Positions 14,884 to 24,000 of a DNA stretch of 39,972 nt are shown piece after piece. The DNA is from Bradymonadales bacterium (lineage in GTDB: Bacteria; Myxococcota_A; Bradymonadia; JAFGEP01), in NCBI GenBank assembly GCA_016931535.1, contig JAFGEP010000159.1:1-39972 (forward strand), written 5' to 3'. The position numbers were made by a program, and so were the translations under genes. Position 1 is the stretch's first letter; each line of letters starts with the position of its first letter. The notes beneath the pieces were generated by a model. It searched no databases, was not told where the DNA came from, and was given only the letters and a program-made list of their open reading frames with translations.

Positions 14884-14912
14884 TCGATACTACAGATTAG
14901 GATATTTGACAA
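14884..14912 (-). promoter_or_regulatory. Candidate promoter of the beta-helix lipoprotein
   Basis: Read on the minus strand, TTGTCA (14907-14912) is followed after exactly 17 bases by TATCGA (14884-14889). Transcription would start near 14877, about 30 bases ahead of ATG 14846 and upstream of the AGGAG site. The surrounding DNA is locally AT-rich in a GC-rich genome. The -10 match is only partial. Confidence 0.35.
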
Positions 14913-14988
14913 TGCGGTTGCGGATGGGATCAAGACCAGTTGGCCCGCCAGCCCTCTTCCTCCCCATCGAATTTCTATTACCCGAATC

Positions 14989-15100
14989 CGACCGTGAACC
15001 TGATCGTGAACCTCACCGTGAACCTGATCGTGAACCCGATCGTGAACCTCACCGTGAACCAGAACGTGAACCTGACCGTGAACCTGATCGTGAACCTGAT
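14989..15100 (+). repeat. 12-bp minisatellite (GTGAACCTGAYC family), nine units
   Basis: Nine consecutive 12-bp units share the core CGTGAACC, with the other four positions varying among TGAT, TGAC, TCAC, CGAT and AGAA, plus a partial TGAT at the end. The array lies 108 bp upstream of the malic enzyme start. The same unit forms three more arrays at 31199-32046. Confidence 0.9.
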
Positions 15101-15207
15101 GTCACCTGCCACCCGCCAGACAAACCCCTTTCTTTTTGGCGCCGCCTCTGATTAAAGGAGGCCAACCCGCACGCGGTGGCGGACAACTACACCTGCGGAG
15201 ACGCTCT

Positions 15208-16539
15208 ATGACCACCAAAGAGGAGCTGCTCAAGAAGGCCGAGAAACCGGGGCAGGATGCCCTGCGATTGCATCCCTTCTACCGGGGTAAGATCGAGGTC
15301 ATCCCCAAGTGCCGTATCAGGGACAACCAGGACTTCGCCATCTGGTACACCCCCGGTGTGGCCGCTCCCTGTCGGGACATCCAGAAGAACCCGGAGCGGG
15401 TCTTCGAGCACACCAACAAGTGGAACACCATCGCCGTCGTCTCCGATGGGACCCGAGTGCTCGGTCTGGGTGACATCGGCCCCGAGGCAGCGCTCCCGGT
15501 GATGGAAGGCAAGGCGCTCCTCTTCAAGTACCTGGGCGGCGTGGACGCCTACCCGTTGTGCCTGGACACCAAGGACCCCGACGAGATCGTCCGGATCGTC
15601 CTGGCGCTTCAGCCCTCCCTGGGAGGGGTCAACCTGGAGGACATCTCCCAGCCCAAGTGCTTCGACATCCTGGACAACCTTCGGAGCCAGGCGCGAATCC
15701 CCATCTGGCACGACGACCAGCAGGGCACGGCGACCGTCACCGTGGCCGGATTGATCAACGCCTTGAAGATCGTCGACAAGAAGATCGACCAGGTCAAGGT
15801 CGCCATGATGGGTGCCGGTGCGGCCGGTATCTGCGTCATGAACCTGCTGCTCAAGGTGGGTGTCGATCCGGCCAAGGTCGTCATCTGTGACATCAACGGG
15901 CTGCTCAACACGAAGCGGGACGACCTGAAAAATGACTACCCGCAGGCCTGGGAGCTGGCCCAGAAGACCAATAAGGAGGGGCTCGACGGCTACATCGACA
16001 CCGCCATGAAAGGCGCCGATGTCCTCATCGCCTATTCCAAGCCCGGCCCCGACACCATCAAGAAAGAGTGGATCTCCACCATGGCCGACGACGCCATCGT
16101 CTTCGTCTGCGCCAATCCCATCCCGGAGATCTGGCCCTGGGAGGCCAAGGAGGCAGGCGCCCGCATCGTGGCCACCGGCCGATCCGACTTCCCCAACCAG
16201 GTCAACAACTCCCTGGGCTTCCCTGGCATCTTCCGGGGCACTTTGGACGTCATGGCCAGGACCATCACCGACGGGATGTGCATCGCCGCTGCCTACGAGC
16301 TGGCCAAGGTGGCCTGCGACAAGGGGCTCGACGAGGACCGCCTCATCCCCACCATGGACGACTGGGAGGTCTTCCCCCGCGAGGCGGTGGCGGTCGGCGT
16401 CCAGGCCATGAAAGAAGGGGTCGCACGCCGCACCGCTTCCGCCGAGGTCCTCTACCAGGAGGCGGAGACCATCATCAAGAGGTCGCGCGACCAGGTCCAG
16501 CACCTCCAGGAAGCCGGCTTCATCGAGATGGTGGAGTAG
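15208..16539 (+). CDS. NAD(P)-dependent malic enzyme (oxaloacetate-decarboxylating malate dehydrogenase)
   Basis: A 443-residue short-form malic enzyme that oxidatively decarboxylates malate to pyruvate and CO2. Family motifs occur in order: YTPGVAAPC, SDGTRVLGLGDIGPEA, MEGKALLFKYLGG, LEDISQPKCFDIL, HDDQQGTATV (metal-binding Asp), the Rossmann GAGAAGICV, NPIPEIWPWEA, and ATGRSDFPNQVNNSLGFPG. Length matches the bacterial class without a phosphotransacetylase domain. ATG 15208 follows GGAG by 8 bases; the frame is open further upstream but holds no conserved sequence. Coenzyme choice cannot be decided by eye. It could feed pyruvate and reducing power to the fermentative enzymes nearby. The leader contains the 12-bp minisatellite. 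Confidence 0.95.
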   Translation: MTTKEELLKKAEKPGQDALRLHPFYRGKIEVIPKCRIRDNQDFAIWYTPGVAAPCRDIQKNPERVFEHTNKWNTIAVVSDGTRVLGLGDIGPEAALPVMEGKALLFKYLGGVDAYPLCLDTKDPDEIVRIVLALQPSLGGVNLEDISQPKCFDILDNLRSQARIPIWHDDQQGTATVTVAGLINALKIVDKKIDQVKVAMMGAGAAGICVMNLLLKVGVDPAKVVICDINGLLNTKRDDLKNDYPQAWELAQKTNKEGLDGYIDTAMKGADVLIAYSKPGPDTIKKEWISTMADDAIVFVCANPIPEIWPWEAKEAGARIVATGRSDFPNQVNNSLGFPGIFRGTLDVMARTITDGMCIAAAYELAKVACDKGLDEDRLIPTMDDWEVFPREAVAVGVQAMKEGVARRTASAEVLYQEAETIIKRSRDQVQHLQEAGFIEMVE

Positions 16540-16713
16540 TAGGACGCCCCTCAAGGCGATCTGTCCCGCTCGATCGCTTGCGGGTGGAATCCCGATGCGG
16601 TGCGCGCCGACTATCGAGCCGGCGGACTGTGGTTGACCAGGATCCGATTCCGCTTTGGTCGATGCAGGCCGATCACACCCAGCGTTTCCCCTTGGAACTC
16701 ATGGACCTGTACG

Positions 16714-17124
16714 TCACAGCGGGGTGGCGTTGAGATGGCCCGCAGCAGCATACTCGAGCAGGCGCTGATCCCTGGTCCCCAGCCTGAACCCAAAAATCCT
16801 CGCGGTCGCCACCAGGAACCGATCGGCTGGATCGGCGTGGAACTGGCCTGGCAACCGCACCGCTTCGATGCCAACCTCACCGTCGACCGGCGCCTCGAGC
16901 ATTCCCGGCACCTCGAGCACACGCGCACGCCAACGGTTCAATGGCTGAGACAGGGTGATCCTCCCCCGCTCCGCCAGCATGGCGATCTCCCAGAACGATA
17001 TCCCCGAGACGGCCAGCCCAGATTCCGCTGCACTCGCTTGAATCGCGTCGATGGAGGGCTTGGGGAGATCCGAAATCCCTTCCGCCAGCCAGATCAGGAT
17101 GTGGGTGTCGAGCAGCAGTCTCAT
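16714..17124 (-). CDS. vapC: PIN-domain ribonuclease toxin, second copy
   Basis: This 136-residue PIN protein starts MRLLLDTHILIWLAEG and contains ISFWEIAMLAERGRI, ADPADRFLVATARI and GTRDQRLLEY, which supply the expected acidic residues. Its layout resembles the toxin at 4287 but the two are clearly divergent, so this is not a recent duplication. ATG 17124 overlaps the antitoxin stop (ATGA), giving coupled translation. It converges on malic enzyme; the 174 bp between them hold nothing recognisable. Confidence 0.88.
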   Translation of the reverse strand: MRLLLDTHILIWLAEGISDLPKPSIDAIQASAAESGLAVSGISFWEIAMLAERGRITLSQPLNRWRARVLEVPGMLEAPVDGEVGIEAVRLPGQFHADPADRFLVATARIFGFRLGTRDQRLLEYAAAGHLNATPL

Positions 17125-17354
17125 TTCGCCGCCTCCCATTCCACGTCGATCGGCTCGAGCAGATCCCCATGGACCGTCACGCACCCGCTGGCAAAGCCGA
17201 ACAGAGACTCCACCTCCTGCTCGACAGGTACGAGTCGCGCCAGCGGTCGTCCATGACGGGTGATGAGCACTGGCGTCCGTTGACGAGCCACGCGCTCGAC
17301 CACGCGGGCTGCTTGCGCCTTCAACTCCGTGGTGCTGATCTTGTTTTGGGACAT
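17121..17354 (-). CDS. Phd-type antitoxin of the second PIN module
   Basis: A 77-residue protein with the Phd/YefM fold: ISTTELKAQAARVVERVARQ followed by PVLITRHGRPLARLVPV. The C-terminal acidic tail (GDLLEPIDVEWEAAK) would wrap the toxin. ATG 17354 has AGGA 7 bases upstream. A 25-bp inverted repeat just upstream is a likely site for autoregulation. Confidence 0.87.
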   Translation of the reverse strand: MSQNKISTTELKAQAARVVERVARQRTPVLITRHGRPLARLVPVEQEVESLFGFASGCVTVHGDLLEPIDVEWEAAK

Positions 17355-17368
17355 TTTTTGATCCTATA

Positions 17369-17393
17369 GTCAAAACTTTTGTCCATTTTTGAC
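17369..17393. promoter_or_regulatory. Candidate operator of the second toxin-antitoxin pair
   Basis: Perfect arms GTCAAAA (17369-17375) and TTTTGAC (17387-17393) flank an 11-base AT-rich centre, 15 bases upstream of the antitoxin start. Local AT-richness and position fit an autoregulated promoter/operator, although no unambiguous -35/-10 pair can be assigned. Confidence 0.45.
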
Positions 17394-17501
17394 ATTACCT
17401 CGCGATACCCCAGGCGTCAAGCGGGAACAATCGCCTGCTCTGAGAAAGTCAACGAGGTGATCGAGCCACCCAAGGTAGCGAACCACCACCGTCATAGCGC
17501 A

Positions 17502-17530
17502 TTGCGTCATTTCGAATTTCCAGGTATAAG
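17502..17530 (+). promoter_or_regulatory. Candidate sigma70-like promoter for the SCP2-like/Fe-ADH pair
   Basis: TTGCGT (17502-17507) and TATAAG (17525-17530) are separated by 17 bases. Predicted transcription would begin near 17537, about 23 bases before ATG 17560 and just upstream of its AGGAGAGG site. Confidence 0.5.
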
Positions 17531-17559
17531 CGCATCCAAACCGCAGGAGAGGCTTCGAC

Positions 17560-18117
17560 ATGACCACCGCCGAAAGGGATCCCGCCGTACTGGATGGGCC
17601 GCCGCGCGCCCCCGCCTGGAAGGTGCAGATCGCCCGCACGTCGCTCATGGCTCTGGCAGCCACCTTCGAGCTGACCAGCCGCCATGTCCCCGCCATGCAG
17701 GAGGAGATCGCGGACTGGGAGGATGGACGCCGGGTGGGGATCGGCGTTCTGCCCCTGGGACCGTTCATCACCATCGCCAAGGAAGGGAACCGCCTGAAGT
17801 ACCTCGGCAAGGGGCTGCGCAATGCAGGGGTTTCCATCCTGTTCAAGAACCTGGACTCGGCCCTGCTGATCTTCACCGGACAGCTGGGGGCACCCCAGGC
17901 GGTGGCGGAAAACCGGGTCTGCGTCCACGGCAACAACTACCATGCCATGCAGGTGACCCGCGCCATGGCCATCGTCCAGACCTACCTGTTTCCGGGGCTG
18001 ATTCTGAACAAGACCTTCAAGCGGCCGCCGCGTCTGAACGTCAGGCAGCTCGGAACCAAGGCGCTGGTCATGGGGATGCTCACCCCCCGACTGATCGCCA
18101 ACGCCTTCGTGAAGTGA
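17560..18117 (+). CDS. SCP2-like conserved protein of unknown function
   Basis: A 185-residue soluble protein. The middle and C-terminal parts (IGVLPLGPFITIAKEG, VSILFKNLDSALLIFTGQ, RVCVHGNNYHAMQVTRAM, VQTYLFPGLILNKTFKRPP) have the alternating strand pattern and turn positions of the sterol carrier protein 2 fold, which binds lipids or acyl-CoA; the resemblance is moderate. ATG 17560 has a strong AGGAGAGG site. It lies 61 bp upstream of the Fe-ADH gene on the same strand and probably forms an operon with it. A role in handling a hydrophobic alcohol or aldehyde substrate is speculative. Confidence 0.75.
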   Translation: MTTAERDPAVLDGPPRAPAWKVQIARTSLMALAATFELTSRHVPAMQEEIADWEDGRRVGIGVLPLGPFITIAKEGNRLKYLGKGLRNAGVSILFKNLDSALLIFTGQLGAPQAVAENRVCVHGNNYHAMQVTRAMAIVQTYLFPGLILNKTFKRPPRLNVRQLGTKALVMGMLTPRLIANAFVK

Positions 18118-18178
18118 ATTCCAACCGGGTCGGGCGGACCGATGCGGTCCTCAGCAGACCCGTCCAAGGAGAAAAGCC

Positions 18179-19354
18179 GTGATTCCCAAGTACTACGAGT
18201 TCAACTGCCCGGTGAAGATCCTGAGTGGACGCAAGGCGCTGGCCAATCTCCCCTACGAGCTGACCCAACTCGGGGCACAAATGGCGCTGGTGGTCACCGA
18301 CAAGGGGGTGGTGGGCGCCAAGCTCATCAAGCAGGTGGAGGCGGCCTTCAAGGACTCCGACCGCGAGATCGGGGCGATCTACGACGAGACGCCCCCCGAC
18401 TCCTCGGCCGCCGCGGTCAACCAGGTGGCAAGGTTCTACCAGGAGAAAGGCTGCGACTGCCTGGTCGCGGTGGGCGGCGGCAGCGTCATCGATACCGCCA
18501 AGGGCGCCAATATCGTCATCTCCGAGCAGGTCGACGACCTGACCGAGCTGCAGGGGGTCGATCGGATCACCGCCCGGATGCAGCCGCTGGTTGCCATCCC
18601 CACCACCGCCGGCACCGGGAGCGAGGTCACCAACGTCGCCGTCGTCTACGACGATCGGTCGGGCGTGAAGATGGGCTTCATGTCCAACCGGCTCTACCCC
18701 CAGGTGGCCATCCTGGACCCGGTCATGACCTTGACCCTGCCGGCCAAGATGACGGCGGCCACCGGCATGGATGCCTATACCCACGCCGTGGAGGCCTACT
18801 ACTGCCTGCAGAAGAACCCGGTGTCGGACGCCTTTGCCACCCTGGCCATCAAGCTGATCGACCAGCACCTGGTCCAGGCGGTGACCGACGGCAAGGACAC
18901 GAACGCCCGCATGGGGATGGCCAACGGCGCGCTGCTGGCGGGCATCGCCTTCTCCAACTCCATGGTGGGCATGGTCCACGCCCTGGCGCACGCCACCGGA
19001 GGGGTGGCCCGAGTGGCACACGGCGTTGCCAACAGCATCCTCTTGCCCTACGGCATGGCGTACAACCTGGACAAGGTGCCCCGCTACCTCGCCGAGCTCG
19101 CCGAGATCATGGGAGAGCCGGTGGCCGGCCTCGATGAGCGGGCGCGGGCCGAAAAGGCGATCGAGCACGTCAAGGCGCTCCGGGCCAGGCTCCACGAGGC
19201 CTGCGGTCTGCCGCTCACCCTGAGCCAGGCCGGAGTCAAAGAAGACCAGATCGAGCAGATCGCCCGGGTCTCCATCAACGACGGCACGCTGACCTACAAC
19301 CCCGAAGAGATGACCTACGACGATGCGTTGAAGGTGCTCAAAGAGGCGCTGTAG
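18179..19354 (+). CDS. Iron-containing (group III) alcohol dehydrogenase
   Basis: A 391-residue member of the Fe-ADH family. Diagnostic segments are GGGSVIDTAKG (NAD-binding), PTTAGTGSEVTN, the metal site GMDAYTHAVEAY (Asp and His ligands), and HALAHATGG...VAHGVANSILLPY (two more His ligands). The enzyme interconverts alcohols and aldehydes with NAD(H) in the cytosol and is usual in fermenters. The start is GTG 18179, set by AAGGAG upstream. It converges on gdhA; the 100 bp between them show no clear terminator. Substrate range cannot be inferred. Confidence 0.94.
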   Translation: MIPKYYEFNCPVKILSGRKALANLPYELTQLGAQMALVVTDKGVVGAKLIKQVEAAFKDSDREIGAIYDETPPDSSAAAVNQVARFYQEKGCDCLVAVGGGSVIDTAKGANIVISEQVDDLTELQGVDRITARMQPLVAIPTTAGTGSEVTNVAVVYDDRSGVKMGFMSNRLYPQVAILDPVMTLTLPAKMTAATGMDAYTHAVEAYYCLQKNPVSDAFATLAIKLIDQHLVQAVTDGKDTNARMGMANGALLAGIAFSNSMVGMVHALAHATGGVARVAHGVANSILLPYGMAYNLDKVPRYLAELAEIMGEPVAGLDERARAEKAIEHVKALRARLHEACGLPLTLSQAGVKEDQIEQIARVSINDGTLTYNPEEMTYDDALKVLKEAL

Positions 19355-19457
19355 GCTCAAAGCAGAGAGTTTCGCCGAGTTCGTGAGGGGCAATCGGCAG
19401 GCGGTCGCGCTCAGGAACCAGAGTCGGGGTGTACGCGGAAGGCGATCGGACGAGCCG

Positions 19458-20795
19458 TCACACCACGCCCTGGTCCAGCATGGCGTCGGCCACCTTGATG
19501 AAGCCGGCGATGTTGGCGCCCTTGACGTAGTTCACGAACCCGCCGTCTGTCCCGTGAGTGACGCAGGAGGTGTGGATGTCGTGCATGATGCGGCGGAGCC
19601 GCTGGTCCACCTCTTCGCGGTTCCAGGAGAGCCGCAGGCTGTTCTGGGTCATCTCCAGGCCGCTGGTGGCCACTCCCCCCGCGTTGGCCGCCTTGCCGGG
19701 GCCGTACAGGATGCGGTGTTCCAAAAAGCGGTCCACCGCCTCGGGCTGACTGGGCATGTTGGCCCCCTCAGACACGCAGAGGCAGCCGTTCTTGATCAGG
19801 ATCTCCGCCTCCTCTCCGGAGATCTCGTTCTGGGTGGCGCAGGGGAAGGCGACCTGGCAGGGCACCACCCAGGGTCGGCTGTTTTCCCGGTACTCGCAGG
19901 CAAACTGCTGGGCGTACTCGCGGATCCGGCCCCGCCTGAGGTTTTTCAACTCCATCACGTAGGCCAGCTTCTCCTGGTCGATGCCGTTCGGGTCGTAGAT
20001 GAACCCGTTGGAGTCGGAGAGGGTGACCACCTTGCCGCCCATCTGGGTGACCTTCTGGGTGGCGTACTGGGCCACGTTGCCCGAGCCGGAGACGGTAACG
20101 GTCTTGCCCTTCAGGGAGTCGCCCCGGCTGTTGAGCATCTCCTCGGCGAAGTAGGTACAGCCGTAGCCGGTGGCCTCGGGCCGGATGAGGCTACCGCCCC
20201 AGCTCAGCCCCTTGCCGGTGAGCACGCCGGTGAACTCGTTGACCAGCCGCTTGTACATGCCGAACAGAAACCCGATCTCGCGGCCGCCCACGCCGATATC
20301 ACCGGCCGGCACGTCGGTGTTGGGCCCGATGTGGCGGAACAGCTCCATCATGAAGCTCTGGCAGAAGCGCATCACCTCGTCGTCCGACTTGCCCTTGGGG
20401 TCGAAGTCGCTTCCGCCCTTTCCGCCGCCCATCGGCAGGGTGGTCAGGCTGTTCTTGAAGACCTGCTCGAAGCCCAAGAACTTGAGGATGCTCAGGTTGA
20501 CCGTGGGGTGGAAGCGGAGCCCCCCCTTGTACGGTCCGATGGCGCTATTGAACTCGATGCGATAGCCCCGATTGACCTGGACCGTGCCGTAGTCGTCGGT
20601 CCAGGGCACCCGGAAGATGATGGTCCGCTCCGGCTCGACCATCCGCTCCAAGATCTTGGCCTCCAGGTAGTGGGGATTCTCCTCGAGGAAGGGCCACAGG
20701 GAGTCGACGACCTCCTGCACGGCCTGGAGAAACTCCTTTTCTCCGGGGTTTCGCTGCGTGATCTGCGCCATGAACTGCGCCGCTGAGGTATCCAT
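19458..20795 (-). CDS. gdhA: NADP-type glutamate dehydrogenase
   Basis: A 445-residue hexameric-type enzyme close to the E. coli length (447). Conserved segments include GPYKGGLRFHPTVN, PMGGGKGGSDFDPKGKSD (catalytic Lys region), PAGDIGVGGREIGFL, RPEATGYG and the Rossmann GSGNVAQYA. It interconverts 2-oxoglutarate plus ammonia and glutamate with NAD(P)H. Members of this 445-450 residue class are mostly NADP-specific and biosynthetic. ATG 20795 has GGGAG upstream; the frame remains open ahead of it without conserved residues. It is divergent from the receiver/PEP-synthase-like gene, with a 213-bp gap holding a candidate promoter. Confidence 0.96.
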   Translation of the reverse strand: MDTSAAQFMAQITQRNPGEKEFLQAVQEVVDSLWPFLEENPHYLEAKILERMVEPERTIIFRVPWTDDYGTVQVNRGYRIEFNSAIGPYKGGLRFHPTVNLSILKFLGFEQVFKNSLTTLPMGGGKGGSDFDPKGKSDDEVMRFCQSFMMELFRHIGPNTDVPAGDIGVGGREIGFLFGMYKRLVNEFTGVLTGKGLSWGGSLIRPEATGYGCTYFAEEMLNSRGDSLKGKTVTVSGSGNVAQYATQKVTQMGGKVVTLSDSNGFIYDPNGIDQEKLAYVMELKNLRRGRIREYAQQFACEYRENSRPWVVPCQVAFPCATQNEISGEEAEILIKNGCLCVSEGANMPSQPEAVDRFLEHRILYGPGKAANAGGVATSGLEMTQNSLRLSWNREEVDQRLRRIMHDIHTSCVTHGTDGGFVNYVKGANIAGFIKVADAMLDQGVV

Positions 20796-20874
20796 AAGTG
20801 TCCGCTCCCTATCGAGATGGGTTGTCGTCCGTCGAGGCGGCACACCACGCCCCGACCCCTGGGGATGAAGGCGG

Positions 20875-20902
20875 TTTCTACCAGAGCAGGCCGATTTTTC
20901 AA
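20875..20902 (-). promoter_or_regulatory. Candidate gdhA promoter
   Basis: On the minus strand TTGAAA (20897-20902) and TAGAAA (20875-20880) are 16 bases apart, placing the transcript start about 73 bases before the gdhA ATG. It is a partial sigma70-type match in the divergent intergenic region (20796-21008), which otherwise shows no named site. Confidence 0.4.
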
Positions 20903-21008
20903 GACATTTCCCCCCCGTTCACGGTACTTTGTTTCATTACGGTCGCCGAGTAGCCTGCTCCACGCTCGGTGGTCTCGGCACTGGTCGGTATCCCGAGCCC
21001 CGGAACCC

Positions 21009-24000
21009 ATGAGAGATCTCCCCCTGGAATCCCTGATCGAACGGCGCAAGACCAGCGAGGTCGCCTTCGACCTGTTGATGCCCCACCGGGTGCACAACAT
21101 CTTGCTGGTCTCCAGCCTGTACGACAGCTTCACCCTCAGGGAGGACGGAGAGCTCTCGGAGTCGCTCTTCTCCGAGTACCTGTCGCTCAATCTGCGGCAT
21201 CCCCCCCGCATCATCCGGGTATCCAGCGCCAAGGAAGCGTTGGCGCGGATCGCCGTGGAGTCCTTCGACCTGGTGATCACCATGCTGCGGGTAGGCGGCA
21301 TGGCGCTGGTCGATTTTCGGAGGCAGGTGCACGAGCGAGCCCCTCACCTGCCGGTGCTGCTGTTGGCCTACAACAACCGGGAGCTGGAAAAGCTCCAGTC
21401 CTACCCCTTCACCGGGCTAGACAAACCCTTCGTCTGGCTGGGCGACGTCCAGCTCTTTCTGGCCATGCTCAAGTACGTGGAGGACCGGCTCAACGTCACC
21501 CACGATACCCGGCTTGCCGGGGTTCAATCGATCATCCTGATCGAGGATTCGGTCCGCTTCTACTCGGCATTCCTACCGCTGCTCTACACCGAGCTGATGA
21601 AACAGACCCAGGCGGTAATGGCCGAAGGGCTCACCTGGAACCAACGTCTGCTGCGCATGACCGCCCGTCCCAAGGTGCTACTGGCCACCAGCTATGAAGA
21701 GGGGCTGGAGCTGTACCACCAGCATCGAGAGAACGTGCTGGGGGTCATCACCGATGCCGCCTACCCCTCCCAGGGCCAGCTCGATCCCCAGGCCGGACTC
21801 CGTTTCGCCCGGATGGTCAAGGCCGACAACCCCGATCGGGCCGTGCTGGTCCTCTCCTCCGACGACGCCAACGAGGCGTTGGCCCACCAGGCGGGCGCCT
21901 CCTTCATCAACAAGCGAAACCCCGCCCTGCTGGGGGCGGTGCGCGAGTTCATCCTGGCCAACTTCGGCTTCGGCGACTTCACCTTCAGCATGCCGGATGG
22001 CACCGTGGTGGCCACCGCCCACGACCTCAAGAGCTTCATCGAGTGCTTGAAGACGGTCCCGGCCGAGTCGCTGCTCCATCACGCCCGGCGCAACCACTAC
22101 TCCACCTGGCTGATGGCCCGCACCGAGTTCCCGCTGGCCAAAGCGCTTCGCCCCCGCAAGGTCACCGACTTCGCGACCGCCGAGGACATCCGCCACCATC
22201 TCATCGAATCGGTCACCGCTCAGCGCAGGCAGAGCCAGGCGGGGGTGGTCGCCGAGTTCTCGTCGGTCACCTTCGATGCCCATCACAGCTTCGTACGCTT
22301 CGGTGCAGGCTCCATGGGTGGCAAGGGGAGAGGGCTTGCCTTCGTTCATTCCCTGTTTGGGCATTATGAGATCCAGGAGACCCTCCCGGGGGTTCGCATC
22401 GAGATCCCGCCCACTCTGATCTTGGGCACCGACGTCTTCGATCGATTCATGGAGCAGTCGGGGTTGAGAGGGTTGGCGTTGAGCGAGGCGCCCGATCCCG
22501 TCATCTCCCGGGCCTTCCTCGAGGCGAAGCTCCCCGACGAGCTGCGGGAGGTGCTGACCACCCTGCTCAAGTTCGTCCACTACCCGCTGGCCGTCCGCTC
22601 CTCCAGCCTGCTGGAGGACGCTTACTACCAGCCCTTCGCCGGTGTCTACCACACCTACATGCTGCCCAATAACCACCCCGATCCCGACATCCGCTTCCAG
22701 GAGCTCACCAACGCCATCAAGCTGGTCTACGCCTCCAGCTACCTCGCCGATGCCAAGGCCTACGTGGCCTCCACCTCCTGGCGGGTCGAAGAGGAGAAGA
22801 TGGCCATCGTCATCCAGCGGATCGCCGGTCGGGTCCATGAACACTACCTCTACCCCGATGTGGCCGGCGTGGCCCGATCGGTGGACTTCTACCCCATGGC
22901 GGGGATGCAGGCTGAAGACGGCGTGGCCTCGGTGGCCCTGGGGCTGGGGCGCATGGTGGTGGAGGGGGGGCGCTGCCTCCGCTTCTCTCCGGGGCACCCG
23001 CGCCGCCTGTACCAGTTCTCCACCACCCGCGATACCCTGGCCAACTCCCAGCGGGAGTTCTTCGCGCTCGACCTCTCCGCCCCCGGTCCCCGTGAGGAGA
23101 TCGACCCAGATCGCGCCTCCAACATCGTGCCGCTGGGGCTCGACGTCGCTCAGCGCCACGGCACCCTGACCGCCGTCGGATCGGTCTACTCTCCCGAAGA
23201 TGACCGGATCCACGACGGCCTGCATCAAGACGGCATCAAGCTGGTCACCATGGCTGGTGTCCTCAAGGGTCGCCACTTTCCCCTGGCACAGGCGCTCCGC
23301 TCCATCCTGCACGTGGCCCACGCCGGCCTCAACTGCCCCGCCGAGATCGAGTTCGCCGTCTCCCTGCGCAAAGGGACCGCCGAACAGCCCCACCTCTTCT
23401 CCTTCTTGCAGATCAGGCCGATCGTGATGGGGGTGCAGGCCCACGAGTTCGCCCTGCAGGATATCGCAGACCACGACATCATCTGCCGATCTAGCCAGGC
23501 CCTCGGCCACGGCAGGCTGGAAGGGATCCGCGACCTGGTCTATATCGACCCCCGGACCTTCGACCGCAGCAGAGCGCTCGACGCGGCCGGCCAGGTAGGA
23601 AAGATAAACCAGGAGCTGCGCGCCGCCGGACGAAACTTCATTCTCATCGGCCCCGGTCGCTGGGGAACCAACGACCACTGGCTGGGCATCCCGGTGAGCT
23701 GGTCCCAGATCGACGCAGCCCGATGCATCGTCGAGACCGACATGGAGGATATCCGCGTAACCCCCTCCCAGGGAACCCATTTCTTCCAAAACATCACCTC
23801 CTTTGGCATACCCTACTTCACCGTAAACACGGACGATCAGGACAGCCGACTGGATCTCGACTGGCTGCAATCCAGAAATGCCGCCACAGCGCTCGACCTG
23901 GTCCGGCACGTCGCCTTCGACGAACCGGTGGATGTCCTGGTCAACGGACGACAGCAAAAAGGCGTCATCCTGAAACCCGGCAAGCGCGCCGCGATCCGTC

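Larger units (their letters stand above)
14847..15207. other. Divergent intergenic region, 361 bp
   Basis: This gap separates the divergent lipoprotein and malic enzyme genes. It holds a candidate minus-strand promoter (14884-14912) and the nine-unit 12-bp minisatellite (14989-15100), which would lie in the 5' leader of the malic enzyme mRNA. A TTGACA at 14906-14911 on the plus strand has no good -10 partner. Nothing else is recognisable. Confidence 0.6.

Noticed and set aside
14906..14935. A plus-strand TTGACA as a malic enzyme promoter
   Set aside because: No acceptable -10 sequence occurs at 16-18 bases; the box is better explained as part of the minus-strand promoter overlap.
16611..16713. 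Minus-strand segment reading HEFQGETLGVIGLHRP, reminiscent of the Rossmann region of 2-hydroxyacid dehydrogenases
   Set aside because: Only about 20 residues resemble the motif, with no continuation either side, so chance similarity is more likely than a pseudogene.
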